From Pantoea sp. Mb-10 (lineage in GTDB: Bacteria; Pseudomonadota; Gammaproteobacteria; Enterobacterales; Enterobacteriaceae): a DNA stretch of 64,000 nucleotides. Positions 1 to 8,298 of this stretch are shown here, one piece after another. Positions within the stretch are counted from its first letter, which is position 1; each line of letters opens with the position of its first letter. Made by a program: the position numbers and the translations under genes. The DNA lies in NCBI RefSeq assembly GCF_021272205.1, contig NZ_JAJSDX010000012.1:16667-80666 (forward strand). Reading direction: 5' to 3'. Below the pieces are notes generated by a model. The model was not told where the DNA came from and did no database searches. It saw only the letters and a program-made list of their open reading frames with translations.

Positions 1-696
1 CTGTCGATGGTAGAGAACGAACTTGCCCAGTTTGTCCGCGATCCCAATCATCCTCGTTACCAGGCGGCCAGCTGGCAGACGGGCAACACGCAAACGGGCT
101 TACGCTATGCGCGCACGCCGATATGGCAAACCATTCGCGAACGCGCAGGACCGCTCACTATGACGGTGATGTTCGCCTGCATCGCGGTCTTTATTTTGAT
201 GCAGATTGTCGGCGATGAAACGGTGCTGATGTGGCTGGGATGGCCTGCGGACGCCTCGCAATACTTTCAGGTTTGGCGCTGGTTTAGCCACGCGCTGCTC
301 CACTTCTCGCTGTTGCACATCCTGTTTAATGTGATGTGGTGGTGGTACCTCGGTGGTGCGGTTGAGAAGCGGCTGGGCAGCGGCAAATTATTTGTGATAA
401 TGCTCATTTCCGCGCTATTAAGCGGCTGGATGCAGGCGAAATTTAGCGGCGTACTGTTTGGCGGCTTGTCGGGCGTAGTTTACGCGCTGATGGGCTACTG
501 CTGGCTGCGCGGCGAGCGCGATCCCGAAAGCGGCATTTATCTGGAGCGCGGGCTAATAGGCTTCGCTATTGTATGGCTGATTATCGGCTGGTATGGCGCG
601 TTTGGCCTGTCCATCGCCAATGCGGCGCACGTCACCGGCATGCTGGTGGGACTGGCGATGGCGTTTGTGGACACGCGCGGCCGGGCGCGCCGCTAA
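1..696 (+). CDS. glpG: Rhomboid intramembrane serine protease GlpG (5' end outside window)
   Basis: Partial gene; the open frame runs in from before base 1, so the native start is upstream. The visible part holds the end of the cytoplasmic N-terminal domain and the six-helix rhomboid core. The catalytic Ser lies in [14 protein letters not shown] and the catalytic His in NAAHVTG; the [18 protein letters not shown] loop is typical. Rhomboids cleave transmembrane helices of membrane proteins in the inner membrane. It sits directly before glpR in the same direction, as in the E. coli glpEGR cluster. The ATG at base 7 is internal, not the start. Confidence 0.95.
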   Translation: MSMVENELAQFVRDPNHPRYQAASWQTGNTQTGLRYARTPIWQTIRERAGPLTMTVMFACIAVFILMQIVGDETVLMWLGWPADASQYFQVWRWFSHALLHFSLLHILFNVMWWWYLGGAVEKRLGSGKLFVIMLISALLSGWMQAKFSGVLFGGLSGVVYALMGYCWLRGERDPESGIYLERGLIGFAIVWLIIGWYGAFGLSIANAAHVTGMLVGLAMAFVDTRGRARR

Positions 697-739
697 TCCA
701 GGAAGAACAAGAAAACGGCGGTGAGCCGAGGAGAGAGAT

Positions 740-1498
740 GTGAAGCAGACGCAACGTCATGACGCCATTATCGATCTGGTCCGGCGTCAGGGATATGTCA
801 GCACGGAAGAGCTGGTGGATCACTTTGAAGTGAGCCCGCAAACCATTCGGCGCGATCTGAACGATCTGGCCGATCAGAACAAAATTCAGCGGCACCACGG
901 CGGCGCGGCGCTGCCTTCCAGCTCAGAAAATACCGCGTGGCAGGATCGTAAAATGATGTGGTCGGTGGAAAAAGCGCGCATCGCCGAACGCGTTGCCAGC
1001 CAGATCCCCGATGGCGCAACGCTGTTTATTGATATCGGCACCACGCCCGAAGCGGTGGCGCATGCGCTGATGAATCACAATAATCTGCGCGTGGTGACCA
1101 ACAACCTCAACGTGGCAATTTTACTGATGAGCAAGCCCGATTTCCGCGTCATTATTGCTGGCGGCGAAGTACGCACTCGCGATGGTGGCATCATGGGCGA
1201 AGCCACGCTCGACTTCATCTCCCAGTTCCGCCTCGATTACGGCATTCTGGGCATCAGCGGCATCGATATGGACGGTTCGCTGCTGGAGTTTGATTATCAT
1301 GAAGTGCGTACCAAGCGCGCTATCATTGATAATTCCCGCTGCGTGATGCTGGTCGTGGACCACTCCAAATTTGGCCGTAATGCCATGGTGAACCTGGGCA
1401 GCATGAGCCTGATCGATTATCTCTACACGGATAAAACGCCGCCTGCCAGCGTGCTTAAAGTCATTGAGCAACACGAGGTGCATCTGGAGCTGTGTTAA
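740..1498 (+). CDS. glpR: Glycerol-3-phosphate regulon repressor GlpR (DeoR family)
   Basis: 252 aa, the usual family length. N-terminal winged helix-turn-helix (about residues 1-60, with VSTEELVDHFEVSPQTIRRD), then a DeoR-type sensor domain with the IGTTPEAVAHAL and VTNNLNVA sugar-phosphate binding segments. It represses glycerol-3-phosphate uptake and catabolism genes and is released by glycerol-3-phosphate. The start is GTG at 740: the nearby ATG at 738 is followed at once by TGA, and the GTG overlaps it (ATGTGA). GAGGAGAG just upstream serves as ribosome site. It lies 43 bp after glpG and is probably cotranscribed with it. Confidence 0.95.
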   Translation: MKQTQRHDAIIDLVRRQGYVSTEELVDHFEVSPQTIRRDLNDLADQNKIQRHHGGAALPSSSENTAWQDRKMMWSVEKARIAERVASQIPDGATLFIDIGTTPEAVAHALMNHNNLRVVTNNLNVAILLMSKPDFRVIIAGGEVRTRDGGIMGEATLDFISQFRLDYGILGISGIDMDGSLLEFDYHEVRTKRAIIDNSRCVMLVVDHSKFGRNAMVNLGSMSLIDYLYTDKTPPASVLKVIEQHEVHLELC

Positions 1499-1872
1499 GT
1501 CCTGCGTGCGGCCTACGGGCCGCCCGCTGCGTGCCGCATGATGCCGCTTTTTTAATTATCCCTTCATTTCCCTGTCGCTTTTTCCCGTATGCCCAGCTTT
1601 ACTTACTTTTCTGTTGTGCGCTCGCCTGGAACTTCTGTGGATTCACAGGAATTACAGTGAGGGATCACGCTGTTGCGCACCTGCTTCAATAGCGGGCGAT
1701 GGCTGGCGGAGGCTGACGCCTGTTGCGGTGCAGCAGGTTGAAGCGACCTACACATCCTAACACCCGTGCGCGAGCAGTAAGGCGGAACACGGACCCGATC
1801 CGGCGTGAATCGCAAGCACACCCACTATTTTGCCAGGTGCACACTGAGGCGCACCGTGCCATAGGAGGCGCA
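1499..1872. other. 374-bp gene-free stretch between glpR and malQ
   Basis: No convincing gene. Near the glpR end there is a 6-bp GC stem (GCGGCC at 1508-1513 with GGCCGC at 1518-1523), and a T run lies 25 bases later at 1548-1553, so termination after glpR is possible but not textbook. A short perfect palindrome, CTGTGGATTCACAG, is at 1635-1648. I see no MalT-type boxes that I can support. In E. coli this position holds the rtc genes, malT and malP. Confidence 0.5.
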
Positions 1873-3903
1873 ATGAAGAACGGCAACCTTGATCAGGCCG
1901 CGCGTGATGCGGGCATCGCGGTGGACTTTATCAATGCAAAGGGGGAAGCGGAAACCATCAGCGACGAGACGAAACGGGCTTTATTGGCGGTGATGGAAAC
2001 GCCCCAAGGCACGCTACCGCTGCCGCCGGTGCAGGTGTTTACCGTGCGTGACAAGCGGCGGTTGCCGGTTGAGGGCAGCGGAGAATTTCTTTGGACGCTG
2101 GAGACCGAGGGCGGTAAGACGTTTAGCGGCAGCGTTCAGGGCGGTGAGGTGCTGATCCTGCCGCCGCGGCTGGCGCAAGGCTATCACCAGCTCACGCTGC
2201 GCAAAGGGCGTAAGCAGTGGCACACGCGCCTTATCATCGCGCCGCGCCGCTGCTATCTGCCCGCCGCGCTGGCACAAGGTGAAAAGCGCTGGGGGGCGCT
2301 GGTGCAGCTCTATACGCTGCGATCCGAGCGCAACTGGGGCATCGGTGACTTTGGCGATCTGCAGCAGATGCTGGAAAAGGTCGCGCAGCACGGCGGCGAT
2401 TTTGTCGGGCTGAACCCGCTGCATGCGCTCTATCCTGCCCATGCGGCCTTTGCCAGCCCTTACAGCCCGTCGTCGCGTCGCTGGCTCAATGTGCTGTATA
2501 TCGACGTCACTCAGGTTGCCGCTTTCAGCGAAAGTCACGCAGCGCAGCGCTGGTGGCAGCAGGCGAACACGCGCAAGGCGCTGGAAAACGCGCGCGCCAG
2601 CGACTGGGTGGATTACCCGGCAGTGGCGGCGCTCAAGCTACACGCGCTGCGCCTGGCATGGCCGACTTATGCGGCGGATGCCGCGTTTGAGGCCTTTCTG
2701 GCCGAAGGCGGTGATCACCTGCGCTATCAGGCGGCCTTCGACGCCCTGTTGACCGAACGCACACAGGACGCCTCTGGGGCATGGGGCTGGCCGACGTGGC
2801 CGGAAGGCTGGCACAATCCGCAGCAGCCTGAGGTGCAGGCCTGGTGCGCAGAGCATGAGGACGAGATCCGCTTCTGGAGCTGGCTGCAGTTCCTGGCCCA
2901 GCAGCAGTTTGCCGCTTGCTGGCAGCGCAGCCAGCAGTTGGGCATGACGGTAGGACTCTACCGCGATCTGGCGGTTGGCGTGGCGCAGCAGAGCGCAGAA
3001 ACCTGGCAAGATCCGCAGCTATATAAGCTGGGTGCCTCGGTAGGCGCGCCGCCGGATCGCCTTGGGCCGCTGGGGCAAAATTGGGGACTGCCGCCGCTCG
3101 ATCCGCACGTCATGCGCGCGCGGGGCTATCAACCTTTTATTGATCTTCTGCGCGCCAATATGCGCGACTGCGGCGCGCTGCGCATCGATCATGTGATGGC
3201 GCTGCTGCGTTTGTGGTGGATCCCCTACGGCGAAGGCGCCGATAAAGGGGCGTATGTCGCCTATCCAGTACGGGATCTGCTGGCGATTTTGGCGCTGGAG
3301 AGCCATCGCCACCGCTGTATGGTGATCGGGGAAGATCTGGGTACGGTGCCCAAAGAGATCGTACGTATGCTGCGCGACAGCGGGATCTTTTCGTGGAAAG
3401 TCCTGTTTTTTGAGCAGGATGCGCAGGGGCGCTATCGTCAGCCCGACGCCTGGCCGCGGCAGTCCATCGCAAGCGCCAGCACCCACGACTTGCCCACGTT
3501 GGCGGGATTCTGGCAGGCGGGCGATCTGGCGCTGGGGGAAAAATTTGGCATGTACGACGGTGAGGCTTTACGCGACCTGCAGCAGCAGCGTGACGTGCAA
3601 AAGCAGGCGCTGCTGGAAGCCCTGCAGCAGGCAGGTACTCTGACAAGCGTGCCGCGCAATACGGCCATGACCCCCGCGCTGAACGTTGCAATGCACCGTT
3701 ACCTGGCCCAGACCGAGAGCGCGCTGCTGGGGCTGCAGCCGGAAGATTGGTTGGGCATGACCGCACCGGTGAACGTGCCGGGCACGGTGGATGAATACCC
3801 TAACTGGCGGCGAAAAGTCAACGTCACGCTGGAGGCCATGTTCGCGGACAAGGCGGTGAAAAAAGTGCTGAAGGCGGTAAGCGAGGCGCGTAAGAAAGAG
3901 TAG
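1873..3903 (+). CDS. malQ: 4-alpha-glucanotransferase (amylomaltase) MalQ
   Basis: 676 aa from the ATG at 1873, which has AGGAGG eight bases upstream; the longer in-frame extension to 1723 lacks family similarity. A GH77 enzyme that transfers maltodextrin chains between acceptors in the cytoplasm. GH77 landmarks are visible: LYTLRSERNWGIGDFGDL, ASPYSPSSRRWLNVLYIDV, the nucleophile region CGALRIDHVMALLRLWW, the acid/base region IGEDLGTVP and ASTHDLPTLAGFW. The usual partners malP and malT are not next to it. It stands alone between glpR and the convergent nfuA. Confidence 0.95.
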   Translation: MKNGNLDQAARDAGIAVDFINAKGEAETISDETKRALLAVMETPQGTLPLPPVQVFTVRDKRRLPVEGSGEFLWTLETEGGKTFSGSVQGGEVLILPPRLAQGYHQLTLRKGRKQWHTRLIIAPRRCYLPAALAQGEKRWGALVQLYTLRSERNWGIGDFGDLQQMLEKVAQHGGDFVGLNPLHALYPAHAAFASPYSPSSRRWLNVLYIDVTQVAAFSESHAAQRWWQQANTRKALENARASDWVDYPAVAALKLHALRLAWPTYAADAAFEAFLAEGGDHLRYQAAFDALLTERTQDASGAWGWPTWPEGWHNPQQPEVQAWCAEHEDEIRFWSWLQFLAQQQFAACWQRSQQLGMTVGLYRDLAVGVAQQSAETWQDPQLYKLGASVGAPPDRLGPLGQNWGLPPLDPHVMRARGYQPFIDLLRANMRDCGALRIDHVMALLRLWWIPYGEGADKGAYVAYPVRDLLAILALESHRHRCMVIGEDLGTVPKEIVRMLRDSGIFSWKVLFFEQDAQGRYRQPDAWPRQSIASASTHDLPTLAGFWQAGDLALGEKFGMYDGEALRDLQQQRDVQKQALLEALQQAGTLTSVPRNTAMTPALNVAMHRYLAQTESALLGLQPEDWLGMTAPVNVPGTVDEYPNWRRKVNVTLEAMFADKAVKKVLKAVSEARKKE

Positions 3904-3907
3904 GGAT

Positions 3908-3933
3908 TGCGGCAGCGCGGGCGCGCTGCCGCA
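3908..3933. terminator. Strong hairpin between convergent malQ and nfuA
   Basis: An 11-bp perfect stem (TGCGGCAGCGC at 3908-3918, GCGCTGCCGCA at 3923-3933) with a 4-base loop fills the 36-bp gap between two convergent genes. There is no T run on either side, so it may end transcription weakly, or mainly protect the 3' ends of both mRNAs. Confidence 0.55.
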
Positions 3934-3939
3934 GAGACA

Positions 3940-4515
3940 TCAATAATAAGAGTGCTCACCGCGCTGGTGTTCAGTGAGATCGCGTACCCCTTTTAACTCC
4001 GGGAACGCTGCCAGCAGCTCTTTTTCAATGCCATCTTTCAGCGTCACGTCAATCATGGAACAACCGTTACAGCCACCGCCAAACTGCAGGACGGCAAAAC
4101 CGTCATCGGTGATCTCCATCAGTGACACGCGGCCACCGTGGCCTGCCAGCTGTGGGTTAATCTGCGACTGAAGCAGGTATTCAACGCGCTCGACCATCGG
4201 CGCGTCGTCCGCGACTTTACGCATTTTGGCGTTAGGGGCTTTCAGCGTGAGCTGAGAACCGAGGTTATCGGTGACGAAATCAATCTCGGCGTCTTCAAGG
4301 TAAGGCGCGCTTAATTCATCAACGTAAGCAGAAATCTTCTCAAATTTCAGTTCGGTGTCAGTGGCTTCGACCGCATCAGGCGGGCAATACGACACGCCGC
4401 ATTCCGCGGTTGGCGTACCTGGGTTGATCACAAATACGCGAATCTGGGTGCCATCTTCCTGTTTTGACAGCAGTTTGGCAAAGTGCTCTTGCGCAGCATC
4501 AGTAATACGGATCAT
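3940..4515 (-). CDS. nfuA: Fe-S cluster carrier NfuA
   Basis: 191 aa, the normal length. An N-terminal degenerate A-type domain (residues 1 to about 95) is followed by an Nfu domain with the cluster-binding CxxC in GGGCNGCSM (Cys149, Cys152). NfuA dimers hold a 4Fe-4S cluster and deliver it to client enzymes, notably under oxidative stress or iron limitation. It lies downstream of gntX in the same direction with 58 bp between them, as in E. coli. The start is ATG at 4515; the N-terminus [16 protein letters not shown] matches the family. Confidence 0.96.
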   Translation of the reverse strand: MIRITDAAQEHFAKLLSKQEDGTQIRVFVINPGTPTAECGVSYCPPDAVEATDTELKFEKISAYVDELSAPYLEDAEIDFVTDNLGSQLTLKAPNAKMRKVADDAPMVERVEYLLQSQINPQLAGHGGRVSLMEITDDGFAVLQFGGGCNGCSMIDVTLKDGIEKELLAAFPELKGVRDLTEHQRGEHSYY

Positions 4516-4573
4516 GGCGATAGCTCAATAGTTGACTAAATTACTTGGTTATAATACGCCCAACGCCGCCGCT

Positions 4574-5251
4574 CTACAAGGTACGGCACAGGCAGCCTAT
4601 ATGTACGCTGGACGCGCCCTGCGCCAGCAAAATGCGGCAAATTTCCGCCACCGTACTTCCGGTAGTCACCACATCGTCAATCAGCAGGATATGGCGTCCC
4701 TGCACCGCCGTTTCAAGGCGAAAGGCGCCGCATAGATTGGATTTGCGGTCGCGAGCGCTGAGCGAGTGCTGAACCGCGCCGTGGCGGATACGGCGCAGCC
4801 CGTCGTGATATTCGCAGCCCAGCCAATGCGCCACGGGTTGGGCCAGCAGGGCCGCTTGGTTGTAACCGCGCTGCCAGGCCCGGTGCCGGTGCAGCGGCAC
4901 GCTCAGCACCAAATCCAGCGACGGAAGATGACCTTCACGCCGCATTGTTAATAATTTTAACAAAAGCAGTCGCGCCAGCATCACCCTGAGTGCGGTCGCG
5001 CGCGTAAACTTCAGCTGTAGCACCCAGTCACTGAGCGGCGGACGATAGTCACTAACGCACGTCAGGCTGTGCCAGCGCGGTGGCTGGCGTAAACAGCGTC
5101 CGCAGGGCGCATTGCCGCTGGCGGGTAAGCCGCAGCGCGGGCAGAGTGAGGGCAAGGGCGGAATGTGCCGCAGGCAGCGGCTGCATATGCCGTGTACAGC
5201 GATGCGCAGCGGCAATGCACATAGCCAACACAGCGTTGGGATTGCTAGCAT
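4574..5251 (-). CDS. gntX: ComF/GntX family phosphoribosyltransferase-like protein
   Basis: 225 aa. The N-terminus carries Cys pairs that look like a zinc-binding element (CWLC, CSRC, CPRCG, CGRC, residues about 8-55). The C-terminal half is a type I phosphoribosyltransferase fold with the PRPP loop ILLIDDVVTTGSTVAEI. ComF proteins take part in DNA uptake in competent bacteria; in E. coli the gene is known as gntX and is linked to use of external DNA as food. That role fits the hofMNOPQ cluster further on. It is divergent from bioH with about 35 bp between starts. Confidence 0.9.
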   Translation of the reverse strand: MLAIPTLCWLCALPLRIAVHGICSRCLRHIPPLPSLCPRCGLPASGNAPCGRCLRQPPRWHSLTCVSDYRPPLSDWVLQLKFTRATALRVMLARLLLLKLLTMRREGHLPSLDLVLSVPLHRHRAWQRGYNQAALLAQPVAHWLGCEYHDGLRRIRHGAVQHSLSARDRKSNLCGAFRLETAVQGRHILLIDDVVTTGSTVAEICRILLAQGASSVHIGCLCRTL

Positions 5252-5286
5252 AGCGACCTCCTTTTCGCGATACAGGAGTGTATCTG

Positions 5287-6063
5287 ATGCCTTCGCTTTA
5301 TTGTCACACCACGGGTGCAGGCGACACCGATCTTGTGCTGCTGCACGGCTGGGGGTTGAATGCCGACGTGTGGCAAAGCATTATTCCGCGGCTCGCGCCG
5401 CATTTTCGCCTGCATCTGATCGATCTGCCGGGCTACGGTCGCAGCCGTGAATATGGGCCGCTGTCGCTGGCGGAGATGGCGCACTCGCTGCTGCCCGTCA
5501 TTCCCGCGCGCGCGGCGCTGCTGGGATGGTCGTTGGGTGGGCTGGTGGCCAGCCAGTTGGCACTGACGCGGCCCGATAGGGTATCGGCGCTCATCAGCGT
5601 GGCCTCTTCGCCCTGCTTCTGCGCCCAAGAGGATTGGCCCGGTATTAAACCGGAGACGCTGGCGAACTTTCAGCAGCAGTTAAGCGGCGATTTTCAGCGC
5701 ACCGTGGAGCGCTTCCTGGCATTACAAACGCTTGGCACGGACAGTGCGCGTCAGGATGCACGCCAGCTGAAAGAGGCGGTGCTGGCGCAGCCGATGCCGG
5801 ATATCGCGGTGCTGGAAGCCGGCCTCACTCTCCTGCGTGACGTGGACTTACGCAGCGCGTTAACGCAGCTTAACCTACCGTTTCTGCGGCTGTATGGCGC
5901 GCTGGACGGTCTGGTGCCGCGCCGCATCGCCACCCGGCTGGATGAGGCATTGCCCAACTCTCACTCGGTGACGATGGAGAAAGCAGCGCACGCACCGTTT
6001 ATCTCGCATCCCGAGGCGTTTTGTCAGGAAATTATCGCCTTTCTTCACCGCCTTCCAGGCTAA
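5287..6063 (+). CDS. bioH: Pimeloyl-ACP methyl ester carboxylesterase BioH
   Basis: 258 aa alpha/beta hydrolase. It removes the methyl group from pimeloyl-ACP methyl ester in biotin synthesis. The nucleophile is Ser82 in GWSLGG, the acid is Asp in [10 protein letters not shown] and the base is His in [11 protein letters not shown]; the VASSPCF and DWPGIKP segments are BioH-specific. ATG at 5287 is chosen over GTG at 5278 because AGGAG (5274-5278) then sits eight bases away and the GTG overlaps it. Divergent from gntX. Confidence 0.95.
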   Translation: MPSLYCHTTGAGDTDLVLLHGWGLNADVWQSIIPRLAPHFRLHLIDLPGYGRSREYGPLSLAEMAHSLLPVIPARAALLGWSLGGLVASQLALTRPDRVSALISVASSPCFCAQEDWPGIKPETLANFQQQLSGDFQRTVERFLALQTLGTDSARQDARQLKEAVLAQPMPDIAVLEAGLTLLRDVDLRSALTQLNLPFLRLYGALDGLVPRRIATRLDEALPNSHSVTMEKAAHAPFISHPEAFCQEIIAFLHRLPG

Positions 6064-6215
6064 ATCCGTTGCCGCAGTGGCAAATTCGCCACCAGCGGCA
6101 ATACTTTTCTCGTGAGCTGCCTCGTTTTGCGGCGTGAATCAATCATCTTTCCCGCCAGTGGTGCTTCGCGAACGCTCACATCCCAATAATGGAAAATATG
6201 GATGAGGATTTGGCA

Positions 6216-6485
6216 ATGAAGATGATGAAATGGGCTGTAGCTTCTCTGGTGATGGGTGCGGTGTCGTTTTCGGCGTTTGCGGCGAAGGAAGTGACCAAAG
6301 AAGAAGTGAAAAAAATGAACCTGACTAAGATCGGCACGGTAAACACCACGGCGGAAACCACCTCGCCAATGGATGCCAAGCGCGTGCTGTCAAAAGCGGC
6401 CGATGAGAAAGGGGGCAAGTACTTCATGGTGATCGCCGGTCGTGAACACGGCAAGTTCAGCGCCACGGCAGACGTGTACAAGTAA
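6216..6485 (+). CDS. DUF1471 (YhcN/BhsA family) small periplasmic stress protein
   Basis: 89 aa from the ATG at 6216 (GAGGAT upstream). A signal peptide, cut near SFSAFA-AKE, is followed by a DUF1471 domain: lysine-rich start, IGTVNTT, SPMDAKRVLSKAADEKGGKYFMVI and a final SATADVYK strand. E. coli members of the family are small secreted proteins induced by acid, peroxide or copper, some affecting biofilm. The exact paralogue cannot be named. Its stop codon abuts the stop of the convergent phosphorylase gene with no base between them. It is not at this locus in E. coli. Confidence 0.85.
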   Translation: MKMMKWAVASLVMGAVSFSAFAAKEVTKEEVKKMNLTKIGTVNTTAETTSPMDAKRVLSKAADEKGGKYFMVIAGREHGKFSATADVYK

Positions 6486-8174
6486 TTAGCCGCGCAACCA
6501 CATAAATTGCCATGCAGCGAGCGCGATCGGCTCGCTGCCATCAAGTTTACGCCCGCTGATGACATCCTGATAGCGCCGCGCCTGCGGCAGCGTCATCGTG
6601 ACCTCCCGACCGCTCAGATTAAACACGCACAGTAATCCTTCATCGCTGTCCGGCGCGTGGCGACGGAACATCAGCAGCGCATTGTCACTCTCCAGCAGCG
6701 TCATGGGATTGTCGGGATGAAACGCGGGCTGACGCGTGCGCAGCTGAATGAGCGCGCTGAGGCGTTCAAACACCTGCTGACGCAGCGCATTGCCCCCGCC
6801 GATCCACTGTTCCACTTCGCGCAGGCTGTATTTTTCACGGTTGATGGCGCGGTTATGCCCGGCGGCGCGCACGCCCTCGTGGTCATTGCGCGATCCCAGA
6901 ATGCTTTGAATATAAATGGCGGGCACGCCCGGAAACGCCAGCAGAATGGCGTGCGCCAGCAAAAAGCGTCGCAGCCGCGTCTCATCGTCATCGCTTTGAT
7001 GATTCAGGGCATCCAGGTAAGTGACGTTCACTTCATACGGGCTGGTGGTGCCATCAGGATTGTTTTTGTAGGAGACCAGCGCCCCCTCCAGTGCCAGCTC
7101 GCGCACCAGCGCCCCAATCTCCGGTTCAGATAAAATGCCGCGCGCCGGATTCAGGCCAATCCCATCGTGTGAGGCAAGGAAATTAAAGAATGTGGTGCCG
7201 CCGTTGCCCAATGCCAGCGTGCTAGCCCACTGACGTAGCGCGCGCGCCGAGCCAGAGTGAATAGCATGCAGCACCAGCGGCGGCAGTGAAAACTGGTACA
7301 CCATTTGGGCTTCGTCATGGCCGTTACCGAAGTAGCTGATGTTGTCTTTATGCGGCACGTTGGTTTCGGTAATGATCACCGTGCCCGGTGCCACTTCATC
7401 CGCGATGGCGCGGAACAATTTTACCAGCTGATGGGTTTTTGGCAGGTGGATACACGGGGTGCCCGGTGTTTTCCACATATAGCCGACGGCATCCAAACGG
7501 ACATAATCCGCGCCCTTGTTCAGGTAGTCGAGCAGTACGCCGACCATGCGAATCAGCACCTCGGGATTGGCGAAGTTGAGATCGATTTGATCGGCGCTAA
7601 ACGTGGTCCAGATAAAATGCGTCTCGCCGTTAGCCAGGGTGAAAGGCGTGAGCAGAGGAGAGGTGCGCGGGCGCGTCACGGCGCTGAGATCGGTGGCCGG
7701 CGGCATACTGATGAAAAAGTCGTCCCAGCCGGGATCCTGCGCCAAATAGTGGCGAAACCAGGCGCTGTGTGCCGACATATGATTGCAGACAAAGTCGAAC
7801 ATCAGGCGCGTTTCGCTATGCAGCGCCGCGATATGTTGCCAATCGCCGCAGATGGCATTGACTTTGTGGTAATCGATAACCGAGAAACCATCGTCGGATG
7901 AGTAGGGGAAAAAGGGCAGCAGGTGCACCAGATTAAAAGTGGATTGCAGATGCTGCTGAAAGAAGCGGGAAAAGCTCGACAGCGTGGGCTGCTCGGGTTC
8001 GCGGAACTGATCGGCGTAGGTAATCAGCACCACGTCTTTTTCGTCCCAATGCGCCTTACGCGGCAGTTTCACCCGATCGCGTGCTGCGCGAATGTGGGAG
8101 AGCAGACGTTCCCGCGCTGCAAGCGGAAAGCTGCCTTCGTAAATCTCATCGAGTAGTGCGTTGATTTTGTCCAT
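6486..8174 (-). CDS. ggaP: GH13 sucrose-phosphorylase-type enzyme, probably glucosylglycerate phosphorylase
   Basis: 562 aa. A (beta/alpha)8 glycoside phosphorylase: the nucleophile is Asp228 in YVRLDAVGYMWK, the acid/base is Glu270 in VIITETNVPHKDN and the transition-state Asp337 is in FLASHDGIGLNP. The overall sequence resembles E. coli YcjM, which splits 2-O-glucosylglycerate with phosphate to glucose 1-phosphate and glycerate; sucrose phosphorylase is the close alternative. Glucosylglycerate is a compatible solute in many bacteria, so a role in solute turnover is plausible. Single gene; no transporter or kinase beside it. It is an insertion relative to E. coli, where feoABC lies in this interval. 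Confidence 0.85.
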   Translation of the reverse strand: MDKINALLDEIYEGSFPLAARERLLSHIRAARDRVKLPRKAHWDEKDVVLITYADQFREPEQPTLSSFSRFFQQHLQSTFNLVHLLPFFPYSSDDGFSVIDYHKVNAICGDWQHIAALHSETRLMFDFVCNHMSAHSAWFRHYLAQDPGWDDFFISMPPATDLSAVTRPRTSPLLTPFTLANGETHFIWTTFSADQIDLNFANPEVLIRMVGVLLDYLNKGADYVRLDAVGYMWKTPGTPCIHLPKTHQLVKLFRAIADEVAPGTVIITETNVPHKDNISYFGNGHDEAQMVYQFSLPPLVLHAIHSGSARALRQWASTLALGNGGTTFFNFLASHDGIGLNPARGILSEPEIGALVRELALEGALVSYKNNPDGTTSPYEVNVTYLDALNHQSDDDETRLRRFLLAHAILLAFPGVPAIYIQSILGSRNDHEGVRAAGHNRAINREKYSLREVEQWIGGGNALRQQVFERLSALIQLRTRQPAFHPDNPMTLLESDNALLMFRRHAPDSDEGLLCVFNLSGREVTMTLPQARRYQDVISGRKLDGSEPIALAAWQFMWLRG

Positions 8175-8298
8175 CAGATCGCCGGGCCACGCGGAAGGTC
8201 ATTTTTTCACACTGTTTTTTCAGCGTAGACGGGCCGGGCAATTTATCAACCTGCTCCGCGCGGAGGCGGCGAACCTCCGCGCGGTTTTCTCGGCAGGT

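Noticed and set aside
738..743. ATG at 738 as the glpR start
   Set aside because: It is followed at once by TGA; GTG at 740 gives the conserved MKQTQRHDAIIDLV start.
1635..1648. CTGTGGATTCACAG as a CRP site before malQ
   Set aside because: Only four bases separate TGTG and CACA instead of eight, so it does not fit the CRP consensus.
6657..7901. Long plus-strand frames (158 and 198 codons) opposite the phosphorylase gene
   Set aside because: They mirror the codon structure of the real GH13 gene, which has full catalytic motifs; no family features in the antisense products.
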